Shown here in pieces: positions 37,178 to 43,733 of a stretch of DNA of 43,733 nucleotides (the stretch's first letter is position 1; the number at the start of each line of letters is the position of its first letter). The translations under genes were made by a program, and so were the position numbers. The notes under the pieces are model-generated. The model worked only from the letters and a program-made list of their open reading frames with translations, was not told the DNA's origin and did not search any database. The stretch comes from a virus: IMG/VR virus record IMGVR_UViG_3300037104_000207, positions 1 to 43,733 of that record. One strand, written 5' to 3'.

Positions 37178-38802
37178 CAGACTTTCCTATCCAAAGCGCG
37201 ATCAAGGATACGCGATTTCCGCAACGACGATGCTAGTATTTTTTCCGCAAATGATCCCGGCGCGACCATAATATCGCCCTGAACCGTCCGCCTTTGGCCG
37301 CCCCGGTCGAGCCGGTCGAATGCTTGCTCATTGTCCCCCGGCGTCCATGACGGCTCCGCGAGAATTGCGTGCGAGCACACTTCCTGCAAGCCATCGGTGC
37401 CGGTCCCCAGGGTGAGGGTGTTGCCGAGGATGATATGCTTGTTCGGGTCTTTGATGAATTGCTGCACCTTGTTGAACTTGTCGGCCACGCTCGACACGCG
37501 AATGACGCCGCGCTTGTGCAGCGCCTTTTCGAGCATGTTGGCAACCTCGATATGCCAGCAGAACAGCACCAGCTTTTCCTCGCCGCCGTCAATGACCATA
37601 TCGACGTACTGCGCGATCTGCGGGGCGAGCGCAATGCCCATCATCCTGCGCACCACCGCGATATGGCCGAGGGCCGTCATGTCGGCGCCTTCCAGTTGCT
37701 CCGGGTCGATGTCGAGCAACCGTTCGGCTTCGAGCGCCTGCTTCACTGGCCCCGTTTCTTCCAGTTGAATGATGTCGTAAATCGGCATTTTAAGTTGCGG
37801 CATAACCTCTCGCTTGAGGTGACGCACCATAAAATTGCTGCGTAGTCGGTTTTGTAGCTCAGAATGGCGTCCTGTTCGTTCGTCGTTAAAAATAATCGTC
37901 CGTCCACTGATAGGATCGACGCGCTCTCCACGAATGGATGGATTGAAACGACTGTTGAACTGGTCCTCCGAGACCCAATCGATACTATCGAAGCACAGAC
38001 CTCTAGCCAGAGTATAAGCTTCACGCGGTCGATTAGGGAGTGGGGTTCCGGTGAGGGCAAGGATATTTTCAGCCCGTGGTGCGATCGGCTCGAAAGTTCT
38101 TTTCTCACCGCCGCCGAATACAGCGCGTGTGCGGCGACTATCAATCGTCTTGAGATAGTGTGCTTCATCCAGAATGAGCAGGTCATAGGTGCCTTTCGCC
38201 AGGGCCTTGCCGATCGCTTCTGACCTGGCCAATTCGTAGCTCACCACCGTCCAGTTCGCATCGGGGTTGACGCCATGCCGGCCGTGCAGGATCGGGTGCG
38301 CGATCATCGGGTAGGACATCGTACTCCACTCGCGTATCTTGTTCATCCATTGAATGCGGATAGAAGCCGGGCAAATAACGAGCACTCTCTTTGCTGCGAT
38401 TTCGTTAGCATAGCATATTGCAATAGGAGTTTTGCCAAGCCCCGGCTGATCTCCAATGAGAGTATTTCTTCGTCTAAGCGCGTACTCAAGATCAGCTTTT
38501 TGAAATGGCCACAGTTCTTTATCAGGTGGGCAGCGGAAATGCCCTGAACTTTCCTTTTTCCAACTTGCTTCGATTTCGGCATAGATCACTCCTAGTTGTT
38601 GCTTGGCTCGCTCGGTGGTGTACTCCCAAAACGTCGCCGCGCAATACGGTTCCTTAGTGAACAGCACCGCTTCATTGTCCGTGCTCGCCGGCAAGCTGAA
38701 GTCGAAGCCGTGATTGCGGATCAAGTCTTGAATGTCTGCACCGCCTTTGCGGGGGACGCGCAGAATGAAATCGTTGGTCGCTGGATTGTAGTCCAGCTTC
38801 AT
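37177..38802 (-). CDS. SNF2-family helicase/translocase
   Basis: Superfamily 2 ATPase, 541 residues, likely acting on replication forks or recombination intermediates. After an N-terminal region of about 90 residues resembling SMARCAL1-type accessory sequence come Walker A GDQPGLGKT (117-125), motif Ia LVICPASIRIQW, DEAH box LDEAH (211-215), motif III ALTGTPLPN, and the second lobe with LFCWHIEVANMLEKAL, TLGTGTDGLQE and motif VI DRLDRGGQ. The ATG overlaps the upstream stop. All key motifs are intact. Confidence 0.9.
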   Translation of the reverse strand: MKLDYNPATNDFILRVPRKGGADIQDLIRNHGFDFSLPASTDNEAVLFTKEPYCAATFWEYTTERAKQQLGVIYAEIEASWKKESSGHFRCPPDKELWPFQKADLEYALRRRNTLIGDQPGLGKTPIAICYANEIAAKRVLVICPASIRIQWMNKIREWSTMSYPMIAHPILHGRHGVNPDANWTVVSYELARSEAIGKALAKGTYDLLILDEAHYLKTIDSRRTRAVFGGGEKRTFEPIAPRAENILALTGTPLPNRPREAYTLARGLCFDSIDWVSEDQFNSRFNPSIRGERVDPISGRTIIFNDERTGRHSELQNRLRSNFMVRHLKREVMPQLKMPIYDIIQLEETGPVKQALEAERLLDIDPEQLEGADMTALGHIAVVRRMMGIALAPQIAQYVDMVIDGGEEKLVLFCWHIEVANMLEKALHKRGVIRVSSVADKFNKVQQFIKDPNKHIILGNTLTLGTGTDGLQEVCSHAILAEPSWTPGDNEQAFDRLDRGGQRRTVQGDIMVAPGSFAEKILASSLRKSRILDRALDRKV

Positions 38803-39158
38803 CAGAACGACTTCAGATCGAAGCAGTTGTGAACCCTGCAGACATCCGCCGCGAATTTCTTGAACGCGATCGTGTTCTCCGCTTTGCCGCGCATTCCAAT
38901 CCGATGCTCATGGACGTGAACCATCTCGTGCGCCATCGTCGCCAGCAGGACGAAAAGATTGCCGACGCGGGCGGCTGAGACTGCAATCCTATGCGGGCCG
39001 TTGGCTTTTTTGTCGTGCCAGCCGAAGCAGGTCTTATCCCTGGCCACCGTGAATTTCATGTCCTCGCTGTCAGGCAAATTCCACCGCACGAATGGTTCCG
39101 TCGCGGACAGCAGATCGTACGCCTGCTTCAAGATGTGCGGGGTAAGTTGGAAGTTCAC
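38802..39158 (-). CDS. SprT-like zinc metallopeptidase
   Basis: 118-aa product from a GTG at 39158 with GGGAG upstream. HEMVH (77-81) followed by VHEHRIG gives the zinc-binding HExxH site of the SprT/Spartan-like fold. Small phage members of this type are common, and cellular relatives degrade DNA-protein crosslinks; the phage substrate is unknown. It is the first gene of the leftward replication operon, divergent from the primase gene. Confidence 0.75.
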   Translation of the reverse strand: MNFQLTPHILKQAYDLLSATEPFVRWNLPDSEDMKFTVARDKTCFGWHDKKANGPHRIAVSAARVGNLFVLLATMAHEMVHVHEHRIGMRGKAENTIAFKKFAADVCRVHNCFDLKSF

Positions 39159-39202
39159 TTGACTGGCTCCCTCGATGCCTGTAACTACTCCCCCATCGAG
39201 GG
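39159..39202 (+). promoter_or_regulatory. Promoter and palindromic operator before the primase gene
   Basis: TTGACT (39159-39164), 17-bp spacer and TAACTA (39182-39187) on the plus strand. An inverted repeat CCCTCGATG / CATCGAGGG (39169-39177 with 39194-39202) brackets the -10 and its right arm overlaps the AGGGG ribosome binding site. Most of the 47-bp divergent gap is therefore regulatory. Confidence 0.65.
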
Positions 39203-39205
39203 GTA

Positions 39206-41197
39206 ATGCAAGCAATAAATTTAACACCGGCCGAAGACGCACAACTTGTGTCCAATGGATACGAGCCGATCGCTGTCGATGGCAAAGCCGCCGTCGCGCA
39301 CGGCTGGTCGAGCGGCCCGATGACGGTCGAGCGATTGGCTGCAATGCGCGAGGCGCACCCTTCGGCCAGGGGCACCGGGTTGCGCACTGGTCACCTGGCC
39401 GCGATCGACATTGACGTGCAGACCCCGGAGCACGCGGCGGCCGTCAAGGAACTCGCATTCGAGATGCTAGGCGAGACGCCGCTGGTGCGCGTCGGCTCCA
39501 AAGGCTTCATGCTCTGCTATAGGAATGAAAGCCCGATACGCAAGGTGACCGTGCTCACCGACGCGGCGGCGCCAGGACAGTTTGCCGACAAGGTGGAAGT
39601 CCTCGGCACCGGCCTGCAGTTCGTCGCCTTCGGCATCCACCCGACAACGCAGCAGCCGTTCACCTGGATAGGGAAGGATCAATTCGATGACGTTGCTACG
39701 CCCCTCACAGTGCCGCAATCCGCGCTACCTTGTGTTACCCAAATGGTTCTTGAAGACTTTTCCACTCGATGTTGCGCTCTCCTTAATTCCTACGGATATA
39801 GCGGTGTACGCATCCGAAAAGCTGCCGATGTTGAAAAGATCGAGCGCGTCAGCGGAACACGAGAGGATGATGCAGTAAACATCGGCCGGGCAAAAGAACA
39901 CCTGAATAATTGCGTCACCTCTGGCCACGTCGCCACCCTCGGCGCCCTCGGCAACGACACGATCTATGAGTTAGCCTGCGTTCTTATGGACCGCTTCTAT
40001 CTATCACCAGACATGGCAGAGCAACTAATGCTCGAAATCTGGTATCCCCATTGCATCCCGAACACCTTGGAGGATGAGCTTCGGCTCATCGTCTCTCACG
40101 CCGCCAGCTACATCCAAAATGAGCCTGGGGCGAGAGTACTGCCGCCTGTGAGTGAAACCTTCCGCGCCGCCCTCGATAAGTTGCCGGAAGCACCACAGGC
40201 GGCAGTAACCGATTTAGGCGAGGCACAGTCGATCGTTCTCATGGACGAGAACTTCGATACCGAAGATTTTCCGCTGCGTGCTGACCAATACCAGAGCCGA
40301 GCGTTTCCGCCATTGCGGGAATTGATCCCGATATGGTGCGAGCGCAACATGAACACGTTCCTTGAGGGACCATCGGCAACGCAGAAGTCCCGCAGCGCCT
40401 TGCAGGACGCCATTGCCTTAAGTGCCGGCTTGCCCGTCATGGGGCAGGACAAGACGGAGCCTTGCGAGTGCGTCTATATGAACTACGAAAACTCGCCAGA
40501 GGAAATGGCGCGACGGGTCCACATGATCTGCAAAGTCCTTCAGAACAGCAACAAAGACGAGCCCGTAAGCCCCAAGGGAGTGCATATATGGGAACTTCGC
40601 AAGCATCCGCGCCCGATCCTTGTTGTAAGACGCGATGGAGTTTTGATTACACGCTTCGGTCGTCGCTTCCTGTCTCACATTGCCACCAGACGCAATTCTG
40701 GTTTACATACGCTGGTTGTTTTCGACGGGCTTATGGACGCAATCATCTTTCAGGACAACACCCGGAACGACGACGCGACCGCGATGGCACTGATCAGGCT
40801 GATCGACAGTTGGTGCATGGAGTACGACTTCACCGCCTATTCGATCGTTCACCCGTCGCGGTCGAGCGAGAGGGGCAACTCGATCGGTTCCTACGCGACC
40901 GCATGGACGACAAAACCACGCGCAATCCAGACTTTCAAGCGGGTGCTTTCGCCCTGGGCGGGTGGCGGTAGCAAGGCGAAGATCACCGAAGACACGCCAC
41001 TGGCGGATATCTTCTTCCAGCGCCGGGTGCAGAAGCGCAGCAACGGGCCAGAGGGCGAGCGCATGATGCTGGAATATTGGAAGGGCGGACTGCGGCCGCA
41101 CCTGCCGGTCACGAAACCGGCGCAACAAAAAACCGGCGCAGCCCCCGTTGAGGAAGCGGCGCCGGCTATGGAGACGGACGACGAAGTGCCGTTCTAA
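39206..41197 (+). CDS. Primase-polymerase / RecA-like helicase
   Basis: Primes DNA synthesis and probably unwinds DNA; 663 residues. The N-terminal bifunctional primase-polymerase domain (about 10-190) has the acidic motif AIDIDVQTPEH (Asp68, Asp70) and VRVGSKGFMLCYR. The C-terminal AAA_25/RepA-like ATPase (from about 375) has P-loop GPSATQKS (388-395), in which Gln393 replaces the usual Gly, and Walker B LVVFDG (Asp507). The C-terminus ends METDDEVPF, like the tail of bacterial SSB. Start ATG 39206 with AGGGG close upstream. Confidence 0.88.
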   Translation: MQAINLTPAEDAQLVSNGYEPIAVDGKAAVAHGWSSGPMTVERLAAMREAHPSARGTGLRTGHLAAIDIDVQTPEHAAAVKELAFEMLGETPLVRVGSKGFMLCYRNESPIRKVTVLTDAAAPGQFADKVEVLGTGLQFVAFGIHPTTQQPFTWIGKDQFDDVATPLTVPQSALPCVTQMVLEDFSTRCCALLNSYGYSGVRIRKAADVEKIERVSGTREDDAVNIGRAKEHLNNCVTSGHVATLGALGNDTIYELACVLMDRFYLSPDMAEQLMLEIWYPHCIPNTLEDELRLIVSHAASYIQNEPGARVLPPVSETFRAALDKLPEAPQAAVTDLGEAQSIVLMDENFDTEDFPLRADQYQSRAFPPLRELIPIWCERNMNTFLEGPSATQKSRSALQDAIALSAGLPVMGQDKTEPCECVYMNYENSPEEMARRVHMICKVLQNSNKDEPVSPKGVHIWELRKHPRPILVVRRDGVLITRFGRRFLSHIATRRNSGLHTLVVFDGLMDAIIFQDNTRNDDATAMALIRLIDSWCMEYDFTAYSIVHPSRSSERGNSIGSYATAWTTKPRAIQTFKRVLSPWAGGGSKAKITEDTPLADIFFQRRVQKRSNGPEGERMMLEYWKGGLRPHLPVTKPAQQKTGAAPVEEAAPAMETDDEVPF

Positions 41198-41206
41198 GTC
41201 AGCGGC

Positions 41207-41386
41207 CTATTCCTCGCGTGGTTGAAACAGCCGAACCGAATGCGACGGGAGGCCCTTATCGCTGTACGCAACAGCGCAGGCGACCGTTTCGAAGCCGCCG
41301 TAGGTGTTCGGCCGGTTGATCGGCGCGAGTTCGCAGAACGTCTCGATTGCGTACTTTCCGGCTTCTCTCTGGGCTTGGATGTACAT
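41207..41386 (-). CDS. Hypothetical phage protein (59 aa)
   Basis: ATG 41386 preceded by AGAGGACGCC; a longer frame starts at 41419 without a ribosome binding site. Starts MYIQAQREAGKYAIETFCEL and has an NRPNTYGGFETVA segment. No family. It is a lone leftward gene converging on the primase and divergent from the gene at 41468, with a possible promoter TGGACA-N16-TTATGT on the minus strand. Confidence 0.55.
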   Translation of the reverse strand: MYIQAQREAGKYAIETFCELAPINRPNTYGGFETVACAVAYSDKGLPSHSVRLFQPREE

Positions 41387-41438
41387 GGCGTCCTCTAACA
41401 ATCGGTGTCCAACTCTCACCCTTCACATAACACCGCTA

Positions 41439-41467
41439 TTGACTATTGTCCAGACCTATTTTAGGTT
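41439..41467 (+). promoter_or_regulatory. Divergent promoter with 13-bp palindrome
   Basis: TTGACT (41439-41444), 17-bp spacer and TAGGTT (41462-41467). A perfect palindrome ACCTA-TTT-TAGGT (41454-41466) overlaps the -10. Predicted transcription starts near 41474, after the first ATG (41468), so translation could begin leaderless at 41477. Confidence 0.5.
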
Positions 41468-42043
41468 ATGCGCACAATGGCAAAAACGGTCCACAGGCGC
41501 GCTTATATCAACCCGTTGCCCGGATACCCGGAAGCTGCGCAGCGAGCCGACATTCTAAAAGCGTTTGGAACTGTCGGGAAATGGTATGTCGAAAGCCGCA
41601 ATGTGACCCGCGCCGATTTCATTCACCATTTACGCAAGGGAGACGAGGCCATAGTCGCCAGAAGCGGGTGTTTGGCGAAAGCTGCAGGCAGAATTGATAG
41701 CCGGATGGCCGATTTTATGGACGCTCGCGGCGACATTCATGCGAAGTGCTGCGTTCTGATTTGTGCCGTTACGGGCTTTGGATCGGCAAACGAATGGGCC
41801 GCGATGAAGGCCGATGCGCGTTCCTTCATGTTGGCGCAGCGGTCGGTCAAGAATGGCTCCAAACGCCAGCACAAGATGACCGATGCGCAGGTAAGGCGCA
41901 TCTTGGAAATAAGCGACAGCAAGCGGTACACCAACGATCTGCAGCGCCTAACGGCACTCAAAAAGGAAGGTATCGAGATTGGCCGGACCTTCATGCTTAC
42001 CAAGGTGCCAATCATTGCCCGCGAGCGCGGGATAACACTTTAG
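41468..42043 (+). CDS. Protein resembling a catalytically dead serine recombinase fold (191 aa)
   Basis: The order of segments recalls the resolvase domain: an opening strand (RAYINPLPGYPE) where Y-x-R-V-S would be, a helix (AAQRADILKAFG), then RADFIHHLRKGDEAIVARSG with GRIDSRMADFMDARG, matching the conserved GD..VV...L.R......... EL..RG block. The catalytic Ser and most Arg residues are absent. The C-terminal 60 residues (MTDAQVRRILEISDSKRYTN) look like a helix-turn-helix. It could be a regulator derived from a recombinase. Starts at 41468 or 41477; no ribosome binding site precedes either. Confidence 0.7.
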   Translation: MRTMAKTVHRRAYINPLPGYPEAAQRADILKAFGTVGKWYVESRNVTRADFIHHLRKGDEAIVARSGCLAKAAGRIDSRMADFMDARGDIHAKCCVLICAVTGFGSANEWAAMKADARSFMLAQRSVKNGSKRQHKMTDAQVRRILEISDSKRYTNDLQRLTALKKEGIEIGRTFMLTKVPIIARERGITL

Positions 42044-42051
42044 GAGCGCCC

Positions 42052-42687
42052 GTGAAACCTCGCCTACTTGACCTTTTCTGCTGCGCCGGCGGGGCTTCCG
42101 AAGGCTATGCGCGTGCGGGCTTTGAGGTCGTCGGCGTGGATATTGAGCCGCAGCCTCACTACCCCTACGAGTTCCACCAGGCCAACGCGCTGACCTTTCC
42201 GCTGGATGGTTTTGACGCGATAGCCGCATCGCCGCCCTGCCAGGCATATACGCGCTGCCAACGCATTAGAGACAATGCACATGCCGATCTAATATGGCCC
42301 ACCCGGTTCCGGCTGCGGGCCGCAGGCGTCCCGTATGCCATCGAGAATGTCGTTGGGGCACCCCTAGTAAATCCGATTGAACTTTGCGGCGCGATGTTCG
42401 GCCTGAGAGTTTACCGGCACCGGCTCTTTGAATGCTCTTTCCCCATTGAAGCGCCGCACCACCCGGATCACGTCGCACCTGTCCGCAAGATGGGCCGACC
42501 GGTTCGCGACGGCGAATTTATGCACGTTGTTGGAAATTTCTCTGGCGTGGCGCTGGCGCGCAAAGCAATGGGTATAGATTGGATGGTGCGCGACGAATTG
42601 CGCGAGGCGATACCGCCTGCCTATACCGAGTATGTTGGCCGAGCGATGCTCGCACACATGCGATTGTGTGCGGCTGCGGCTGAATAA
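42052..42687 (+). CDS. C5 cytosine DNA methyltransferase, compact
   Basis: Transfers methyl from S-adenosylmethionine to cytosine. GTG start at 42052 with AGGAG upstream. In this 211-aa product, motif I is DLFCCAGGASEG (7-18), motif IV ASPPCQAYT with catalytic Cys63, motif VI AIENV (Glu98), motif VIII YRHRLFE, and motif X region YVGRAMLAHM. The target-recognition region is very short (about 50 residues), as in small phage enzymes. No partner restriction enzyme is present, so protection of phage DNA is the likely role. Confidence 0.88.
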   Translation: MKPRLLDLFCCAGGASEGYARAGFEVVGVDIEPQPHYPYEFHQANALTFPLDGFDAIAASPPCQAYTRCQRIRDNAHADLIWPTRFRLRAAGVPYAIENVVGAPLVNPIELCGAMFGLRVYRHRLFECSFPIEAPHHPDHVAPVRKMGRPVRDGEFMHVVGNFSGVALARKAMGIDWMVRDELREAIPPAYTEYVGRAMLAHMRLCAAAAE

Positions 42688-42701
42688 TTAGGAGCCGAAT
42701 C

Positions 42702-42875
42702 GTGCCTATCTGGCGAAAATTTAATTGTCTAACTTTATGGCGCATCCAACTTCTGTGGCGGACGGATCGTTATGCTTTTGGGAAACGCGATGTGGGTGCC
42801 TACCATTTTGTTTACGATTGGATTTATTGGATCATGCTTATCCGGTTGCCACACACAAAGTCTGAAACCCGCTAG
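42702..42875 (+). CDS. Small basic aromatic protein (57 aa, GTG start)
   Basis: The GTG at 42702 follows TTAGGAGCCGAATC, a strong site 15 bp after the methyltransferase stop. The product is rich in Trp, Arg, Tyr and Leu (MPIWRKFNCLTLWRIQLLWR, later FVYDWIYWIMLIRL). This could be a membrane-associated amphipathic peptide. No family known. The left arm of an inverted repeat (42833-42857) lies inside its 3' end. Confidence 0.55.
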   Translation: MPIWRKFNCLTLWRIQLLWRTDRYAFGKRDVGAYHFVYDWIYWIMLIRLPHTKSETR

Positions 42876-43137
42876 CTGTAGTTTAAACAGGAAGGATGAC
42901 GAAAATGAAATTCCCAAGGGTACTGTACGTGAAAATGGAAAAAGATGGCGATATTACCTATCCCGTCCCCGGAGAGCGCCTCGTTGACATAGCCGAGATG
43001 GGCGAAACGGTTCAAATCGGCGTCTACGAGCTATGCGAAACGTCTTATGCCGAATGTGAAGTGAAAACATCCGGCACAGTCAAGAAGCGATGATGACCAC
43101 TAGCTGTAGGGCTGTGTGTCTAAACCGGATAAGCATG
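42833..43137. repeat. 25-bp inverted repeat flanking the 62-aa gene
   Basis: CATGCTTATCCGGTT-nnn-ACACACA at 42833-42857 is matched in inverse orientation at 43113-43137 (15-bp perfect core, 3 mismatches, 7 more matches). In addition CTAGCTGTAG occurs as a direct repeat at 42872-42881 and 43100-43109, between the arms. Confidence 0.75.
42905..43093 (+). CDS. Hypothetical phage protein (62 aa)
   Basis: I choose the ATG at 42905, nine bases behind AGGAAGG; an ATG at 42896 touches the site directly. Beta-rich acidic product (KFPRVLYVKMEKDGDITYPV, then VQIGVYELCETSYAE) of a type common among phage early proteins. No family recognised. It is enclosed by the inverted repeat described separately. 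Confidence 0.65.
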   Translation: MKFPRVLYVKMEKDGDITYPVPGERLVDIAEMGETVQIGVYELCETSYAECEVKTSGTVKKR

Positions 43138-43185
43138 TATTGGATTGGGCCGCTAGAGGTTCGAAAATTCGTCAAAGCAAAATAG
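43090..43185 (+). CDS. Small protein (31 aa), end of the rightward early operon
   Basis: ATGA overlap with the preceding gene. Encodes MMTTSCRAVCLNRISMYWIG followed by PLEVRKFVKAK; two Cys and a basic end. The right arm of the inverted repeat lies inside it. The TAG is followed at once by a terminator. Supported only by coupling and position. Confidence 0.4.
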   Translation: MMTTSCRAVCLNRISMYWIGPLEVRKFVKAK

Positions 43186-43186
43186 G

Positions 43187-43206
43187 AGGGCGCTTAATTG
43201 CGCCCT
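43187..43206. terminator. Bidirectional terminator between converging operons
   Basis: AGGGCGC-TTAATT-GCGCCCT: 7-bp GC stem, 6-base loop, followed by TTG on the plus strand; the other direction gives CCTATTTTGC. The TAA of the leftward 138-aa gene sits in the loop. It would end both the rightward early operon and the leftward operon that crosses the join. Confidence 0.7.
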
Positions 43207-43610
43207 TTGCGGTAGTTCACGCCGCCGTCGAGATTTGAGACGGCTCGCTCGTCCTTGAAGATGAACTTGCGGATTTCCTCGAACATCAATTCCTCCTCGA
43301 CATCGGAGAGGCTGAGACTTTCCGCGAGGCCGCGAAAGATATCGGTGAACTCCTGCACGTTGCTGTACAGGTTCCTTTCCTTCCAGCCGTGGCCATCATG
43401 GTAGAGCGCAATGACCTGGCCCTCGCGTGTGATCTTGGCGCCGCGTGGGTGGAAGCACGGCGGCTTCTGGTAGCGGCCAGTCATGGCGACGACTAGCGAG
43501 CCAAGCATGGTCTGGTGGCCGTGGCATAGCTCGATCGCCCGGTACTGCCAGGTCTTGCGAGTGGCGATCGCTTCCGGCGTAAAGGCCGGGATAAACTTTT
43601 CACCGTTCAT
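43194..43610 (-). CDS. Hypothetical phage protein (138 aa)
   Basis: ATG 43610 lies 3 bases after the upstream stop, with GGGAGGACTAGCGC before it. Soluble, with an N-terminal half containing IELCHGHQTMLGSLVVAMTG and HDGHGWKERNLYSNVQEFTD, and an acidic helical C-terminal half (SLSDVEEELMFEEIRKF). No family recognised. It is the last gene of the leftward operon that passes over the join. Confidence 0.7.
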   Translation of the reverse strand: MNGEKFIPAFTPEAIATRKTWQYRAIELCHGHQTMLGSLVVAMTGRYQKPPCFHPRGAKITREGQVIALYHDGHGWKERNLYSNVQEFTDIFRGLAESLSLSDVEEELMFEEIRKFIFKDERAVSNLDGGVNYRKGRN

Positions 43611-43613
43611 GCG

Positions 43614-43715
43614 CTAGTCCTCCCGGTCTTCATTGATACAGAGATGGCCGAACAGCATTCCGACGATAAGCGAAACCACCATGATGATGGCAAAGTATTC
43701 CAGAAACGTTTTCAT
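43614..43715 (-). CDS. Small membrane protein (33 aa)
   Basis: The ATG at 43715 is preceded by CGGAGGGGACTAAA, part of which comes from the terminal repeat, and overlaps the stop of the join-crossing gene. One transmembrane helix (about residues 6-25; EYFAIIMVVSLIVGMLFG) then a polar end (HLCINEDRED). Function unknown. The continuous ribosome binding site argues that the two ends are joined in nature. Confidence 0.6.
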   Translation of the reverse strand: MKTFLEYFAIIMVVSLIVGMLFGHLCINEDRED

Positions 43716-43721
43716 TTTAGT

Positions 43722-43733
43722 CCCCTCCGTTTG
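43722..43733. repeat. Right copy of 12-bp terminal direct repeat
   Basis: CCCCTCCGTTTG, identical to positions 1-12. See the left copy. Confidence 0.85.

Noticed and set aside
42772-42987. Plus-strand frame with a lipobox-like LSGC
   Set aside because: It overlaps two better supported genes with ribosome binding sites (42702-42875 and 42905-43093), and its C-terminal half is an out-of-frame reading of the latter.
1-43733. Integrase or lysogeny module
   Set aside because: No tyrosine integrase, active serine recombinase or excisionase was recognised; the 41468 protein lacks the catalytic residues and no attachment-site-like duplication is associated with it.

Overview
This window looks like the complete or near-complete genome of a tailed double-stranded DNA phage of the podovirus type infecting a Gram-negative bacterium. 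The grounds are a T7-like head-to-tail connector (portal), tail adaptor and nozzle proteins, three internal virion proteins including one with a lytic transglycosylase domain, a GH24 endolysin with a signal-anchor-like N-terminus, a lipoprotein in the lysis region, strong AGGAG ribosome binding sites and host-type TTGAC(A/T)-N17 promoters. I see no integrase, phage RNA polymerase, tRNA, CRISPR array or insertion sequence. The host genus cannot be named from the sequence. The last 12 bases repeat the first 12, and a small reading frame with its downstream ribosome binding site runs uninterrupted across that join, so the molecule is circular, circularly permuted or cohesive-ended, about 43,721 bp without the overlap.

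Layout. (1) 3.4 kb down to 1 and round the join to 43.2 kb, minus strand: a leftward operon of mostly small unknown proteins, many coupled by ATGA/GTGA overlaps, starting at a promoter near 3377-3405. (2) 3.28-3.88 kb: a gene-free control region with 54-bp direct repeats, several copies of a 17-bp palindrome GCGCAA-N5-TTGCGC, and an 18-bp perfect palindrome next to the small terminase gene. (3) 3.9-28.9 kb, plus strand: small terminase, a wall hydrolase with two small membrane proteins, large terminase, a paralogous pair of small proteins, portal, Bbp19-like protein, scaffold, capsid, accessory structural proteins, tail fibre, tail adaptor and nozzle, three internal virion/ejection proteins, then the lysis cassette. 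Two of its internal promoters (6.8 and 11.1 kb) carry the same 17-bp palindrome, which suggests one phage regulator acts on the control region and the late genes. (4) 28.9-39.2 kb, minus strand: DNA replication and metabolism (DUF6378 protein, a broken nucleoside deoxyribosyltransferase, metallophosphoesterase, RuvC-like resolvase, family A DNA polymerase, DUF2815 single-strand binding protein, DUF2800 nuclease, SNF2 helicase, SprT-like metallopeptidase). (5) 39.2-43.2 kb, plus strand: primase-polymerase/helicase, a protein resembling a serine recombinase fold without its catalytic residues, a C5 cytosine methyltransferase and small proteins.

Replication would use the primase-polymerase/helicase, the family A polymerase and the DUF2815 protein, with the RuvC-like resolvase clearing branched DNA before packaging. 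The points most worth following up are the shared operator network, the second lysis-like cassette between the terminase subunits, chitin-binding-like modules inserted repeatedly into both tail-tube proteins, and the paralogous small proteins sharing a GKPIEQGIGSAA motif.
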